Source: an uncultured Bacilli bacterium (GTDB lineage: Bacteria > Bacillota_I > Bacilli_A > RF39 > UBA660). Taken from it: a stretch of DNA of 37,747 nt. The translations under genes and the position numbers were made by a program. Shown here one piece after another: positions 30,836-37,747 of this stretch (within the stretch, counting starts at the first letter, position 1; the number at the start of each line of letters is the position of its first letter). The notes beneath the pieces were generated by a model. The model had not been told where the DNA came from, ran no database searches, and worked only from the letters and a program-made list of their open reading frames with translations. The stretch lies in contig CAKPHZ010000014.1 of NCBI GenBank assembly GCA_934162265.1, positions 1 to 37,747 on the forward strand. Reading direction: 5' to 3'.

Positions 30836-31955
30836 CTTTACCCTCACTTTCTAAAAATTGTTGACTTAAACTAGTAATCAAACTACTCTTAGTAATCAGT
30901 CCCTTTAATTTATTTTTATTATCCACAACAGGAACTAACTTAATATTATTTTCTTTCATAATTTTTAACAAATCTACAATATTATCATTAGGACTAGCAG
31001 TAATAAAATCATCTTCAATAAAGTCCTTAGCTTTCTTATTTTCATAATTAATATTAAATAAACTATCCGCATAAAGGATGCCTTTTAATTTTTGTTCATT
31101 ATCAATAACAAGTAAAGTATCCGTCTTATTCATTCTCATTTTATTCAAACAATAAAATACTGAAAAATTCTCTTTACAACAATTAGGATGTTCTATCATA
31201 ATATCCTTAACTTTAATTAATTTAGGAGAATCCCAAATTCTCTTTTCTCCAACAAAATTCCTTACAAATTCATTAACCGGCTGTTTCAGTATTTTTTCAG
31301 GTCGATCATACTGTACTACTTTACCTTGTTCCATAATAGCAATCTTATCAGCAAGTTTAATTGCTTCATCCATATCATGGGTTACAAAAATAATTGTTTT
31401 TTTCAACTTATCTTGTAAACGAATAACTTCATCCTGAAGAGAAGATCTAGTAATTGGATCAAGTGCACTAAAAGGCTCGTCCATAAGTATAATATCAGGA
31501 TCAGTTGCAAATGCCCGAGCAATTCCCACTCTTTGTTGTTGCCCCCCAGATAACTCAGAAGGATAACTATCCAATAATTCCTCAGAAAGACCAACCATTT
31601 TCATTAATTCCATAGTCTTTTCTTGAATCATTTTTTTCTCTTTTTTTTCTAACTTAGAAATAAGTTCAATATTTTGACGAATAGTTAAATGGGGAAATAA
31701 TCCTGTTTGTTGAATAACATAACCAATACTTCTTCTCAACTTAATAGGATTTGTCTTTTTAATATCTTTCCCATTAATCATAATTTTTCCCTTAGTTGGT
31801 TCAATAAGTCGATTAATCATCTTCAAAGTAGTAGTCTTCCCACAACCACTTTCTCCAATTAACACAACAATAGAATTATCTTCTATCACGAGATTAATAT
31901 TTTCTAAAATTTTTTTATCTTTATAAGATTTATAGACATTCTGAAATTCAATCAT
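30822..31955 (-). CDS. Osmoprotectant ABC transporter ATP-binding protein with CBS domains
   Basis: 377 aa, ATPase subunit pairing with the downstream permease/binding fusion. Walker A is GESGCGKT (34-41). The Q-loop lies in YVIQQTGLFPH, the signature is LSGGQQQR, Walker B is IILMDEPFSALDP and the H-loop is in FVTHDMDEA. After about residue 245 two CBS domains follow (KVKDIMIEHPN..., and DFIEDDFITASPNDNIVDLL...). In the OpuA family these sense ionic strength and gate transport. It is first in the minus-strand operon, with SD AGAGGTG. The promoter is TAAACA (plus 32009-32014), 17 nt, TATAAT (plus 31986-31991). Confidence 0.93.
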   Translation of the reverse strand: MIEFQNVYKSYKDKKILENINLVIEDNSIVVLIGESGCGKTTTLKMINRLIEPTKGKIMINGKDIKKTNPIKLRRSIGYVIQQTGLFPHLTIRQNIELISKLEKKEKKMIQEKTMELMKMVGLSEELLDSYPSELSGGQQQRVGIARAFATDPDIILMDEPFSALDPITRSSLQDEVIRLQDKLKKTIIFVTHDMDEAIKLADKIAIMEQGKVVQYDRPEKILKQPVNEFVRNFVGEKRIWDSPKLIKVKDIMIEHPNCCKENFSVFYCLNKMRMNKTDTLLVIDNEQKLKGILYADSLFNINYENKKAKDFIEDDFITASPNDNIVDLLKIMKENNIKLVPVVDNKNKLKGLITKSSLITSLSQQFLESEGKDGIL

Positions 31956-31985
31956 CTTACACCTCTATTTTCTATCTTCTTATTT

Positions 31986-32014
31986 ATTATACAACACAAA
32001 AAATAATATGTTTA
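31986..32014 (-). promoter_or_regulatory. Promoter of the osmoprotectant transporter operon
   Basis: On the minus strand: TAAACA (plus 32009-32014), 17-nt spacer, perfect TATAAT (plus 31986-31991). Confidence 0.65.
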
Positions 32015-32101
32015 ATTTATAAATAAAATAAGAACAAAATTTTACAATTTATTAAAAGAAGTGTCAATTAGAGAAAAAACATTTTAATAAATTTCATTAT
32101 T

Positions 32102-32110
32102 TGCTACAAT
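32102..32110 (+). promoter_or_regulatory. Extended -10 of the zinc-ribbon membrane protein gene
   Basis: TGCTACAAT: TGn followed by TACAAT (32105-32110). No clear -35 is present. Confidence 0.45.
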
Positions 32111-32140
32111 TAATTTAAATAATAAAGGAGTATGGATATC

Positions 32141-32704
32141 ATGAAAAATGAAAAATGTCCAAAATGTGGTTTTGGATTAGTAGACAATAACTATTGTGTT
32201 CGCTGTGGATATATTAAAAATATTACTATAGAAAAAATGGAAAAATATCAGGAACCAACAAAAGAAATAGAACTTTATTTAAAAGAAGACTATTTAAAAA
32301 TATTACATCAAGAAAATATATTAAAAATACTTATTCTTGGACCATTTTATTTAGGATATTTAAATTTTCCAATATTAGGAACAGTTCTAGAATTAATAGA
32401 ATTAATTATTTTATATTTAGGATTTTCTATCAATAATTACTTATGGGAAGGAGGATTACCACCCCTAATCTTTTCTTTAATAAATTTTATTATAATTCGT
32501 ATTTTAGAAGCTACTTTTTTTGATTTAATGATACTAAAACTTATTAACAAAAAAATAGATAAACTAAAAAAATCAAATAAAAAAGAAATATTTTATCAAC
32601 ATAAAGGACATTCTATCTTGAAATTATTTATTTCTATTTTATTAACCATTTTCCTTCTTATAATTTGGGTTATTATCTATAGAATAATTCGAGGAAACTA
32701 TTAA
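32141..32704 (+). CDS. Zinc-ribbon membrane protein, unknown function
   Basis: 187 aa. A short zinc ribbon opens the protein (CPKCG and CVRCG, residues about 6-23), followed by a charged helix. Three or four hydrophobic segments come next (about 60-80, 84-95, 103-125, 155-182), ending in RIIRGNY. It belongs to the loose class of zinc-ribbon-plus-TM proteins common in low-GC Gram-positives, and no function is known. ATG codons are at 32132 and 32141; AAAGGAG ends 1 nt before the first and 10 nt before the second, so 32141 is more likely. It is monocistronic, closed by a long hairpin terminator. Confidence 0.7.
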   Translation: MKNEKCPKCGFGLVDNNYCVRCGYIKNITIEKMEKYQEPTKEIELYLKEDYLKILHQENILKILILGPFYLGYLNFPILGTVLELIELIILYLGFSINNYLWEGGLPPLIFSLINFIIIRILEATFFDLMILKLINKKIDKLKKSNKKEIFYQHKGHSILKLFISILLTIFLLIIWVIIYRIIRGNY

Positions 32705-32705
32705 C

Positions 32706-32774
32706 AAATACTTAAAAATCTATTTCCTAACAAAAATCTATTTTAATAGGAAAAGATAATTTTAAGTATTTTTC
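32706..32774 (+). terminator. Long hairpin terminator before csoR
   Basis: AAATACTTAAAA (32706-32717) pairs with TTTTAAGTATTT (32760-32771), and inside it TTTCCTA (32723-32729) pairs with TAGGAAA (32747-32753). The T run ends at the edge of the csoR -35. Confidence 0.75.
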
Positions 32775-32803
32775 TTGACAGATATACCCCCTATCCCTAT
32801 AAT
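32775..32803 (+). promoter_or_regulatory. Consensus promoter of the copper operon with C-tract operator
   Basis: A perfect TTGACA (32775-32780), 17-nt spacer, perfect TATAAT (32798-32803). The spacer carries ATACCCCCTATCCCTAT (32784-32800). C/G-tract sequences flanked by TAT are what CsoR-family repressors bind, but here the second half is a direct CCC repeat and not the usual GGG. Confidence 0.82.
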
Positions 32804-32820
32804 AGTGCTTGGTGATGAAT

Positions 32821-33108
32821 TTGAAAACTAATCAAAAAATAACAAAAAGAAATGAAGAAGAAAAGCAAAAATTAATTCGTAGATTAAATATCATAGCAGG
32901 ACAAGTCAATGGATTACAGCAAATGGTTACAGATGACAGATATTGTGCAGATATTTTAATGCAAATTTCTTCAACGACCAATGCCTTAAAAAGTCTTGGC
33001 AATGAAATTCTAAAAAATCATATGAAAAATTGTATGGTAGAGGATATCCAAAAAGGAAACTTAGAAGTAATAGAAGAAATTATAGGTTTAGTAAATAAAT
33101 TGAAATAG
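32821..33108 (+). CDS. csoR: CsoR-family metal-sensing repressor
   Basis: 95 aa from TTG 32821; all-helical DUF156/CsoR-type regulator. RLNIIAGQVNGLQQMVTDDRYCADILMQIS is the family core (about residues 21-50). C42, H67 and C71 (NHMKNC) form the Cys-His-Cys Cu(I)-binding set. Metal binding should release DNA and switch on copA. Start choice: GGTGA at 32811-32815 is well spaced for TTG 32821. In-frame ATG 32815 and TTG 32809 lie at or next to the expected transcript start and have no SD. copA follows after 13 nt. Confidence 0.88.
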   Translation: MKTNQKITKRNEEEKQKLIRRLNIIAGQVNGLQQMVTDDRYCADILMQISSTTNALKSLGNEILKNHMKNCMVEDIQKGNLEVIEEIIGLVNKLK

Positions 33109-33121
33109 GGGAGATGATAAA

Positions 33122-35308
33122 ATGAAAAAAATAGTCTTATCAATAGAAGGAATGAGTTGTAGTGCTTGTTCCATAGGATTAGAAAAATATTTAAAAAAGC
33201 AAAAAGGTATAATTGATGCTTCCGTTAATTTAGTAATGGCAGAAGCCTTAATTACCTATGAGGATAATTTGAATGAAGAAGATTTAGCAGAGATGATTAA
33301 AAAAGCTGGATTTAAAAGTTTAGGAAATAGAGATCTTCTTTCTAAAAAAGAAGAAACTAGCGGAAAAGGAAAATTAATCTTTTTCACCATATTAACAATT
33401 CTTGTTCTCTATATTTCTATGTCACATATGGTATCCCTTCCTCAAATACCTTACTTAAATATGATGAAGTATTCCAAAAATTATTCAATTATTTTATTTT
33501 TATTATCCATTCCCTATCTTATCTATGGAATAGACATTTTAAAAAGTGGAGTAAAAAACTTATTCCATCAAACACCCAATATGGATACATTAGTAACAAT
33601 AGGGGTATCAGCCAGTTTTCTTTATAGTATTTATAATACGGTAACCATTTTTCTAGGAAAAAACATGAACGTAGAAAATCTCTACTACGAATCTGTATGT
33701 ACAGTAATCTATTTTATTAAATTAGGAAGATATATTGATCAAAAAAGTAAAAAGAAAACCAAAAGTGCAATTGAAGACCTAGTACAAATTACCCCAACGA
33801 AAGCCTATCGAAAAGAAAAAGATGAGATAAAGGAAATTACGATTGATGAAGTAAAGGTAGGAGATATTTTAGTTTGTCAATCGGGAATGAAAGCATCCGT
33901 AGATGGAATCATTACCGAAGGAGAAGCTTATTTTGATGAATCCTTCTTAACAGGAGAATCAAAACCCATAAAAAAGAAAAAGGGAGATTCTATTATGGCA
34001 GGTAGCCTAAATATAGATGGAGAAGTCTCTTACCAAGCAAAAAAAATAGGAAAAGATTCCACAATATCAGAAATGGTTCATTTAGTAATAGAAGCAACAA
34101 ATAGCAAAGCACCCATTGCTCTTGTTGCAGATAAAGTAAGCAGCATATTTGTTCCTATTGTAATACTTATTGCCATATTAACCTTTATTCTTTACTTAGG
34201 ATTAGAAAAAAATTTAGCCATTGCACTAATTCATTTTGTAACAGTTCTAGTTGTAGCATGCCCTTGCGCATTAGGATTAGCAACACCTCTAGCCATTGTT
34301 ATTTCTGAAGGATTATGTGCCAAACAAGGTATCTTAGTCAAATCTAGTGAAGTATTAGAAAATGTAAGTAAAGTACAAAGTGTTGTATTTGATAAAACAG
34401 GAACCCTAACATATGGAAAATTAAAAATAGATAAGTTTTACAATGAAAGTACTTATTCAGATCAAGACTTTCTAGAAATCATATCAGCATTAGAAAAATC
34501 TTCCTCTCATCCAATAAGTTCAGCTTTCCAACAATATCATTCTAAAAAATATTTAGTAAAAGACTATCAAAATATTACTGGAATAGGTTTCTCAGCAAAA
34601 ATAAATAAAAATGAATACGCAATCGGAAATAGAAAAATATTACAAAAATATAATTTAAGAAATTCTTTAAACAGAAAAGAAGAAGAATTAGCTAAAGAAG
34701 GAAATAGCATTATCTATATTATAGAAAATAACAAAATTATCGGATTAATTGGTGTAAAAGACATCCTTAGAGAAAGTTCCAAAGAAGTAATTTCTCTTTT
34801 AAAACAAATGAATAAAAAAGTCATCATGCTAACAGGTGACAACCAACTAACAGCAAATGTCATTGCCAGTTCCTTAGATGTTGATGAAGTTGTAGCCAAT
34901 GTCATGCCAAAAGAAAAAGAAAACTACATCAAAAATCTAAAAAAAGCAGGAAAAGTAATGATGATAGGAGATGGCATCAACGACGCACCAAGCCTAGTTA
35001 GTGCAGATATCGGGGTATCTATTTCTAGCGCAACAGATATTGCAAGTTCTGCAGCTAACGTTATTTTAATGAACGATAACTTGCTAAATATCATAAATTT
35101 ATTTATAATAAGTAAGAAAACAATTTCTAATATTAAACAAAATTTATTTTGGGCATTTTTATATAATATCTGTATGATTCCTCTTGCTATTGGAATCTTT
35201 CCCATTAAAATGAATCCCATGATTGGATCATTTGCTATGACATTAAGTAGTCTAAGTGTCGTATTAAATGCCTTACGTTTAAAAAGAATTACATTAAAAT
35301 CTCACTAG
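33122..35308 (+). CDS. copA: Copper-exporting P1B-type ATPase
   Basis: 728 aa. One N-terminal HMA domain carries the metal motif GMSCSAC (C13, C16); many CopAs have two. TM segments and the actuator domain (FLTGES) follow. The intramembrane motif CPCALG is near 380, the phosphorylated Asp in DKTGTLT near 423, the HP motif in SSHP and the hinge GDGINDAP near 616. The CPC motif and the linked csoR point to Cu(I) export from the cytoplasm. No separate copZ chaperone gene is present. SD GGGGAGATGA precedes the ATG. Confidence 0.94.
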   Translation: MKKIVLSIEGMSCSACSIGLEKYLKKQKGIIDASVNLVMAEALITYEDNLNEEDLAEMIKKAGFKSLGNRDLLSKKEETSGKGKLIFFTILTILVLYISMSHMVSLPQIPYLNMMKYSKNYSIILFLLSIPYLIYGIDILKSGVKNLFHQTPNMDTLVTIGVSASFLYSIYNTVTIFLGKNMNVENLYYESVCTVIYFIKLGRYIDQKSKKKTKSAIEDLVQITPTKAYRKEKDEIKEITIDEVKVGDILVCQSGMKASVDGIITEGEAYFDESFLTGESKPIKKKKGDSIMAGSLNIDGEVSYQAKKIGKDSTISEMVHLVIEATNSKAPIALVADKVSSIFVPIVILIAILTFILYLGLEKNLAIALIHFVTVLVVACPCALGLATPLAIVISEGLCAKQGILVKSSEVLENVSKVQSVVFDKTGTLTYGKLKIDKFYNESTYSDQDFLEIISALEKSSSHPISSAFQQYHSKKYLVKDYQNITGIGFSAKINKNEYAIGNRKILQKYNLRNSLNRKEEELAKEGNSIIYIIENNKIIGLIGVKDILRESSKEVISLLKQMNKKVIMLTGDNQLTANVIASSLDVDEVVANVMPKEKENYIKNLKKAGKVMMIGDGINDAPSLVSADIGVSISSATDIASSAANVILMNDNLLNIINLFIISKKTISNIKQNLFWAFLYNICMIPLAIGIFPIKMNPMIGSFAMTLSSLSVVLNALRLKRITLKSH

Positions 35309-35323
35309 TAAAGGAGGAAAATC

Positions 35324-36457
35324 ATGATATATTTAGATTATGCAGCAGCAACTCCCGTTGATAAAGAAGTCTTATCACGTTATATCGAAGTAACAAACAA
35401 ATATTTTGCAAACCCTAACTCATCTCATCAATTAGGACAAGAAGCTAACAATATTATTCAAGAAGCAACAAAAAAAATAGCTTCCTCTTTAAAAATTGAT
35501 CCAGACGAAATTATTTATACCAGTGGAGCAAGTGAATCAAATAATCTTGCCATCAAAGGAATTGCAGAAAGATACAAGAATTTTGGAAGACATATCCTAA
35601 TCAGTAGTTTAGAACACAATTCTATCGTATCATCAGCAACAAGACTACAAGAACAAGGCTTTGAAGTAGAACTTCTTCCCATTAACCAAGAAGGATTAAT
35701 TGATTTAAATATTTTAAAAAACAAAATAAGAGAAGATACCATCTTAGTAAGTATTTGTACAGTAGATAGTGAAATAGGATTAAAGCAACCAATAGAAGAA
35801 ATAGGGAAAATTTTAAAAAATTACCCCAACTGTCACTTCCATACTGATGCCACACAAGCAATGGGAAAAATTCCTATTGATTTACAAAATATTGATCTTC
35901 TTACTTTTGCTCCCCATAAGTTTTATGGACTAACAGGAATAGGTGTCTTAATCAAAAAGAAAAATACCAGTCTTCGTCCTCAAATAGATGGAGGAAAATC
36001 CACAACAGTTTATCGCAGTGGAACACCAGAAACAGCTAATATTGCAGCCTTAGAAACAGCCTTATCAATAAGTTTAGCTACAAGAAAAGAAAGATATAAG
36101 ATAGTTGAAGAATTATATAACACCTTAAAAGAAAAACTTCTTACTTATCCAAAAGTAACCATCAATAATACAAAAAATTCTATCCCTTATACATTAAATT
36201 TCAGTATCAAAGGAGTAAAAGCAATAGAAGTACAGCAACAATTAGAAAAAAATAAAATATATGTTTCTACAAAAACTTCTTGTTGTCCTATAGCAACCCC
36301 ATCAAAATTAGTTTATGCTCTAACAAAAGATAAGAATAAAGCTTCTTCCTCAATTAGAGTAAGTCTATCTCATTTAACCACAAAAAAAGAAATCGAAATC
36401 TTTATCAGTATTTTTGATAACATTTATAAGGAGAATGAAGAAAATGGAAAAATATAA
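35324..36457 (+). CDS. Cysteine desulfurase (NifS/IscS type)
   Basis: PLP enzyme of 377 aa that converts cysteine to alanine and passes persulfide sulfur to acceptors. YLDYAAATP opens the protein. H98 stacks on PLP (SSLEHNS), D175 pairs with its pyridine nitrogen (HTDATQAMGK) and K199 is the Schiff-base lysine (FAPHKFYG). The catalytic Cys loop is STKTSCC (C320/C321), where IscS-type enzymes usually have a SGSAC-like loop; the double Cys and Lys-Thr are a local variant. It lies 15 nt after copA and overlaps the thiolase-like gene that follows by 14 nt, so sulfur delivery to that enzyme is likely. No iscU or sufU is in the window. Confidence 0.9.
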   Translation: MIYLDYAAATPVDKEVLSRYIEVTNKYFANPNSSHQLGQEANNIIQEATKKIASSLKIDPDEIIYTSGASESNNLAIKGIAERYKNFGRHILISSLEHNSIVSSATRLQEQGFEVELLPINQEGLIDLNILKNKIREDTILVSICTVDSEIGLKQPIEEIGKILKNYPNCHFHTDATQAMGKIPIDLQNIDLLTFAPHKFYGLTGIGVLIKKKNTSLRPQIDGGKSTTVYRSGTPETANIAALETALSISLATRKERYKIVEELYNTLKEKLLTYPKVTINNTKNSIPYTLNFSIKGVKAIEVQQQLEKNKIYVSTKTSCCPIATPSKLVYALTKDKNKASSSIRVSLSHLTTKKEIEIFISIFDNIYKENEENGKI

Positions 36458-37292
36458 AGAAATTGAACGAAGTATCATCAAGAAATATCGAAAAGAAATT
36501 TGGAGTCGCTTTGTAAAAGCCGTCATTGAATATCAACTAATAGAAGAGGGAGATAATATCATGGTCTGTATTTCAGGGGGAAAAGATTCCTTTCTCCTTG
36601 CAAAATGTATTCAAGAACTACAACGTCATGGAAAATATCACTTTGATGCCCATTATGTAGTCATGGATCCAGGATATAATGAATATAACCGTGATTTTAT
36701 TTTTGATAATGCCAAAATACTAGATGTCCCAATCGAAATGTTTGATTCCAATATTTTTGATGTTGTCAGCGAAGTAGACAATAAAAGTGCTTGCTACTTA
36801 TGTGCAAAAATGCGTAGAGGATGTTTATATAATAAAGCCAAAGAATTAGGATGTAACAAAATTGCTTTAGGTCATCATTTTGATGATGTAATTGAAACAA
36901 CCCTTCTTTCTATATTATATGGATCAGAAATCAAAACAATGATGCCAAAACTCCACAGCGATAATTTTGAAGGATTAGAACTAATCCGTCCATTATATTT
37001 AGTAAAAGAGTCATCAATTATTTCCTGGAGAAATACAAATGACTTAACCTTTATTAATTGTGCTTGTCGATTTACAGAAGGATGTTCTTTAATTAATGAT
37101 GGAACAAGTAAGCGAAAAGAAGTAAAAGAATTGATCAAAAATTTAAGAAAAATTAATCCTAATGTTGACCATAATATTTTTAAAAGTTTAGATAACGTAA
37201 ATTTAAACTGCATATTAGGAACAAAGAAAGATGGTATATACCATAGCTTCCTAGAAAATTATGATGACAGAAAAAAAGATATCAAAAATTAA
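36444..37292 (+). CDS. TtcA-family PP-loop tRNA thiolation enzyme
   Basis: 282 aa. The ATP pyrophosphatase motif SGGKDS is at 44-49. C117 and C120 (CYLC) and C206/C208 (NCACRF) are the cysteine sets that in TtcA hold a 4Fe-4S cluster. LGHHFDDVIETTLLSILYG is typical of the family. E. coli TtcA makes 2-thiocytidine at tRNA position 32; this subgroup's target is not proven. Start: AAGGAG (36428-36433) lies 10 nt before ATG 36444, giving MEKYKEIE; ATG 36435 is too close to it. The gene overlaps the desulfurase gene by 14 nt, linking sulfur donor and user. Confidence 0.87.
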   Translation: MEKYKEIERSIIKKYRKEIWSRFVKAVIEYQLIEEGDNIMVCISGGKDSFLLAKCIQELQRHGKYHFDAHYVVMDPGYNEYNRDFIFDNAKILDVPIEMFDSNIFDVVSEVDNKSACYLCAKMRRGCLYNKAKELGCNKIALGHHFDDVIETTLLSILYGSEIKTMMPKLHSDNFEGLELIRPLYLVKESSIISWRNTNDLTFINCACRFTEGCSLINDGTSKRKEVKELIKNLRKINPNVDHNIFKSLDNVNLNCILGTKKDGIYHSFLENYDDRKKDIKN

Positions 37293-37327
37293 GTTCGATG
37301 TTGAACTGAAAAAAGATATCTTTTTAT
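37292..37327 (+). terminator. Probable terminator of the csoR-copA operon
   Basis: AGTTC (37292-37296) pairs with GAACT (37303-37307), and a second palindrome AAAAAGATATCTTTTT ends in a T run. The stems are short or AT-rich, so efficiency is uncertain. Confidence 0.5.
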
Positions 37328-37552
37328 TTATATAAAATACTGAAATAGAATTTTTCTTTCATATTATATAAACATATAGATATAAATAAAATTAAGTAAT
37401 AGATGAGAATGAATAAAAGGGGAAAGGTAATTTAAGTACTATTTTTGCAAATAATTCAATATAAATGAAAAGATAAAAAAGGCAAATAAAATTACAATAT
37501 CTTGAGCAATCATCCCATTTGTAAAAAAAATGAAAAAAAACGCAAAAAATGA

Positions 37553-37581
37553 TTGACAGTTTTACTTTATTCTGATAAAGT
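37553..37581 (+). promoter_or_regulatory. Orphan promoter in the final intergenic stretch
   Basis: A perfect TTGACA (37553-37558), 17-nt spacer, TAAAGT (37576-37581) with extended TGA. No ORF with SD follows before the second promoter at 37693. Confidence 0.5.
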
Positions 37582-37692
37582 ATTAATTGTCCTTTTGAAA
37601 GAGGCAAAAAAATTAAATAAAGCCTTAATTTAATTGGATTTACGTTAAGATTATAGCAAAGCAAAAAAACTTAAAAAAAGTAAAATTTACTA

Positions 37693-37721
37693 TTGACTTT
37701 GATTTAAAACTTTGTTATAGT
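37693..37721 (+). promoter_or_regulatory. Promoter reading out of the window
   Basis: TTGACT (37693-37698), 17-nt spacer, TATAGT (37716-37721) with extended TGT. It serves a gene or RNA starting beyond 37747. Confidence 0.72.
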
Positions 37722-37747
37722 ATATGTTGTCTTTGAAAAAAAGATTG

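Larger units (their letters stand above)
37328..37747. other. Gene-free stretch of about 420 bases at the window end
   Basis: I see no supportable coding region. The only longer minus-strand frame (37392-37664) is Phe/Tyr/Ile/Leu-rich, as expected for translated AT-rich DNA, with no SD. The stretch contains two promoter-like sequences, listed separately. Confidence 0.6.

Noticed and set aside
37392..37664. 90-aa minus-strand frame in the last intergenic stretch
   Set aside because: Composition is that of translated AT-rich DNA, no SD site, no family resemblance, and plus-strand promoter elements run through it.

Overview
The window is AT-rich chromosomal DNA with a compact Gram-positive, Bacilli-like gene set. 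Many short operons are separated by clear intrinsic terminators. Several start codons are TTG or GTG next to good Shine-Dalgarno (SD) sites. TGA is used as a stop (for example at 3477-3479 and 8293-8295), so this is the standard bacterial code and not the Mycoplasma code. bS21-YqeY, FtsY-YlxM, RNase J, WalJ-RlmH and a CopA with a CsoR-type regulator point to an uncultured low-GC Bacillota/Mollicutes-related gut lineage (RF39-like is my guess). No marker gene here proves that placement.

Region by region: 175-4668 is a replication-origin-type block (rplI, dnaB, a LysM/G5/M23 cell-wall peptidase, walJ, rlmH), followed by a cation antiporter (4695-5645). 5818-8473 holds SOS-boxed recA, then ftsY and ylxM with a small membrane protein. 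8484-10202 has a stand-alone ClpB-D1-like AAA+ ATPase and two small unknowns. 10321-10750 is a five-tRNA operon (Val, Thr, Tyr, Gln, Lys). 10856-12685 has a signal-less GH25/CW_7/LysM endolysin-type lysozyme and two unknowns. RNase J (minus) and a tail-anchored protein diverge from a symmetric promoter pair sharing a perfect 20-bp palindrome (14493-14512). Two tandem TasA/camelysin-like secreted proteins follow (15828-17771), then a YhcC-type radical SAM protein (minus), htpG with a CIRCE-like operator, an RDD membrane protein, an unknown, rpsU-yqeY, a small two-TM protein (minus), and a MATE transporter fused to a cytidylate-kinase-like domain (24163-26148).

26263-29237 looks like a dedicated surface-protein export unit: a third secreted protein with a SipW-type leader, a SipW/ER-type signal peptidase (Ser/His dyad) fused behind a polytopic membrane domain, and a DUF5305-like membrane protein. 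The two TasA-like proteins 9-10 kb upstream are likely additional substrates. 29273-31955 (minus) is an osmoprotectant ABC transporter with a fused permease/binding protein. 32141-37292 has a zinc-ribbon membrane protein, then a CsoR-copA-nifS-ttcA operon combining copper export with a sulfur-transfer pathway. The last ~440 bases have no supportable gene but carry two good promoters, one reading out of the window.

The strongest candidates for something new are the polytopic signal peptidase/DUF5305 unit with its dispersed substrates, the divergent palindromic promoter between RNase J and an NPF/NxIF-repeat tail-anchored protein, the MATE-kinase fusion, and an 11-base motif (AAAATACTGAA) that recurs more often than base composition predicts.
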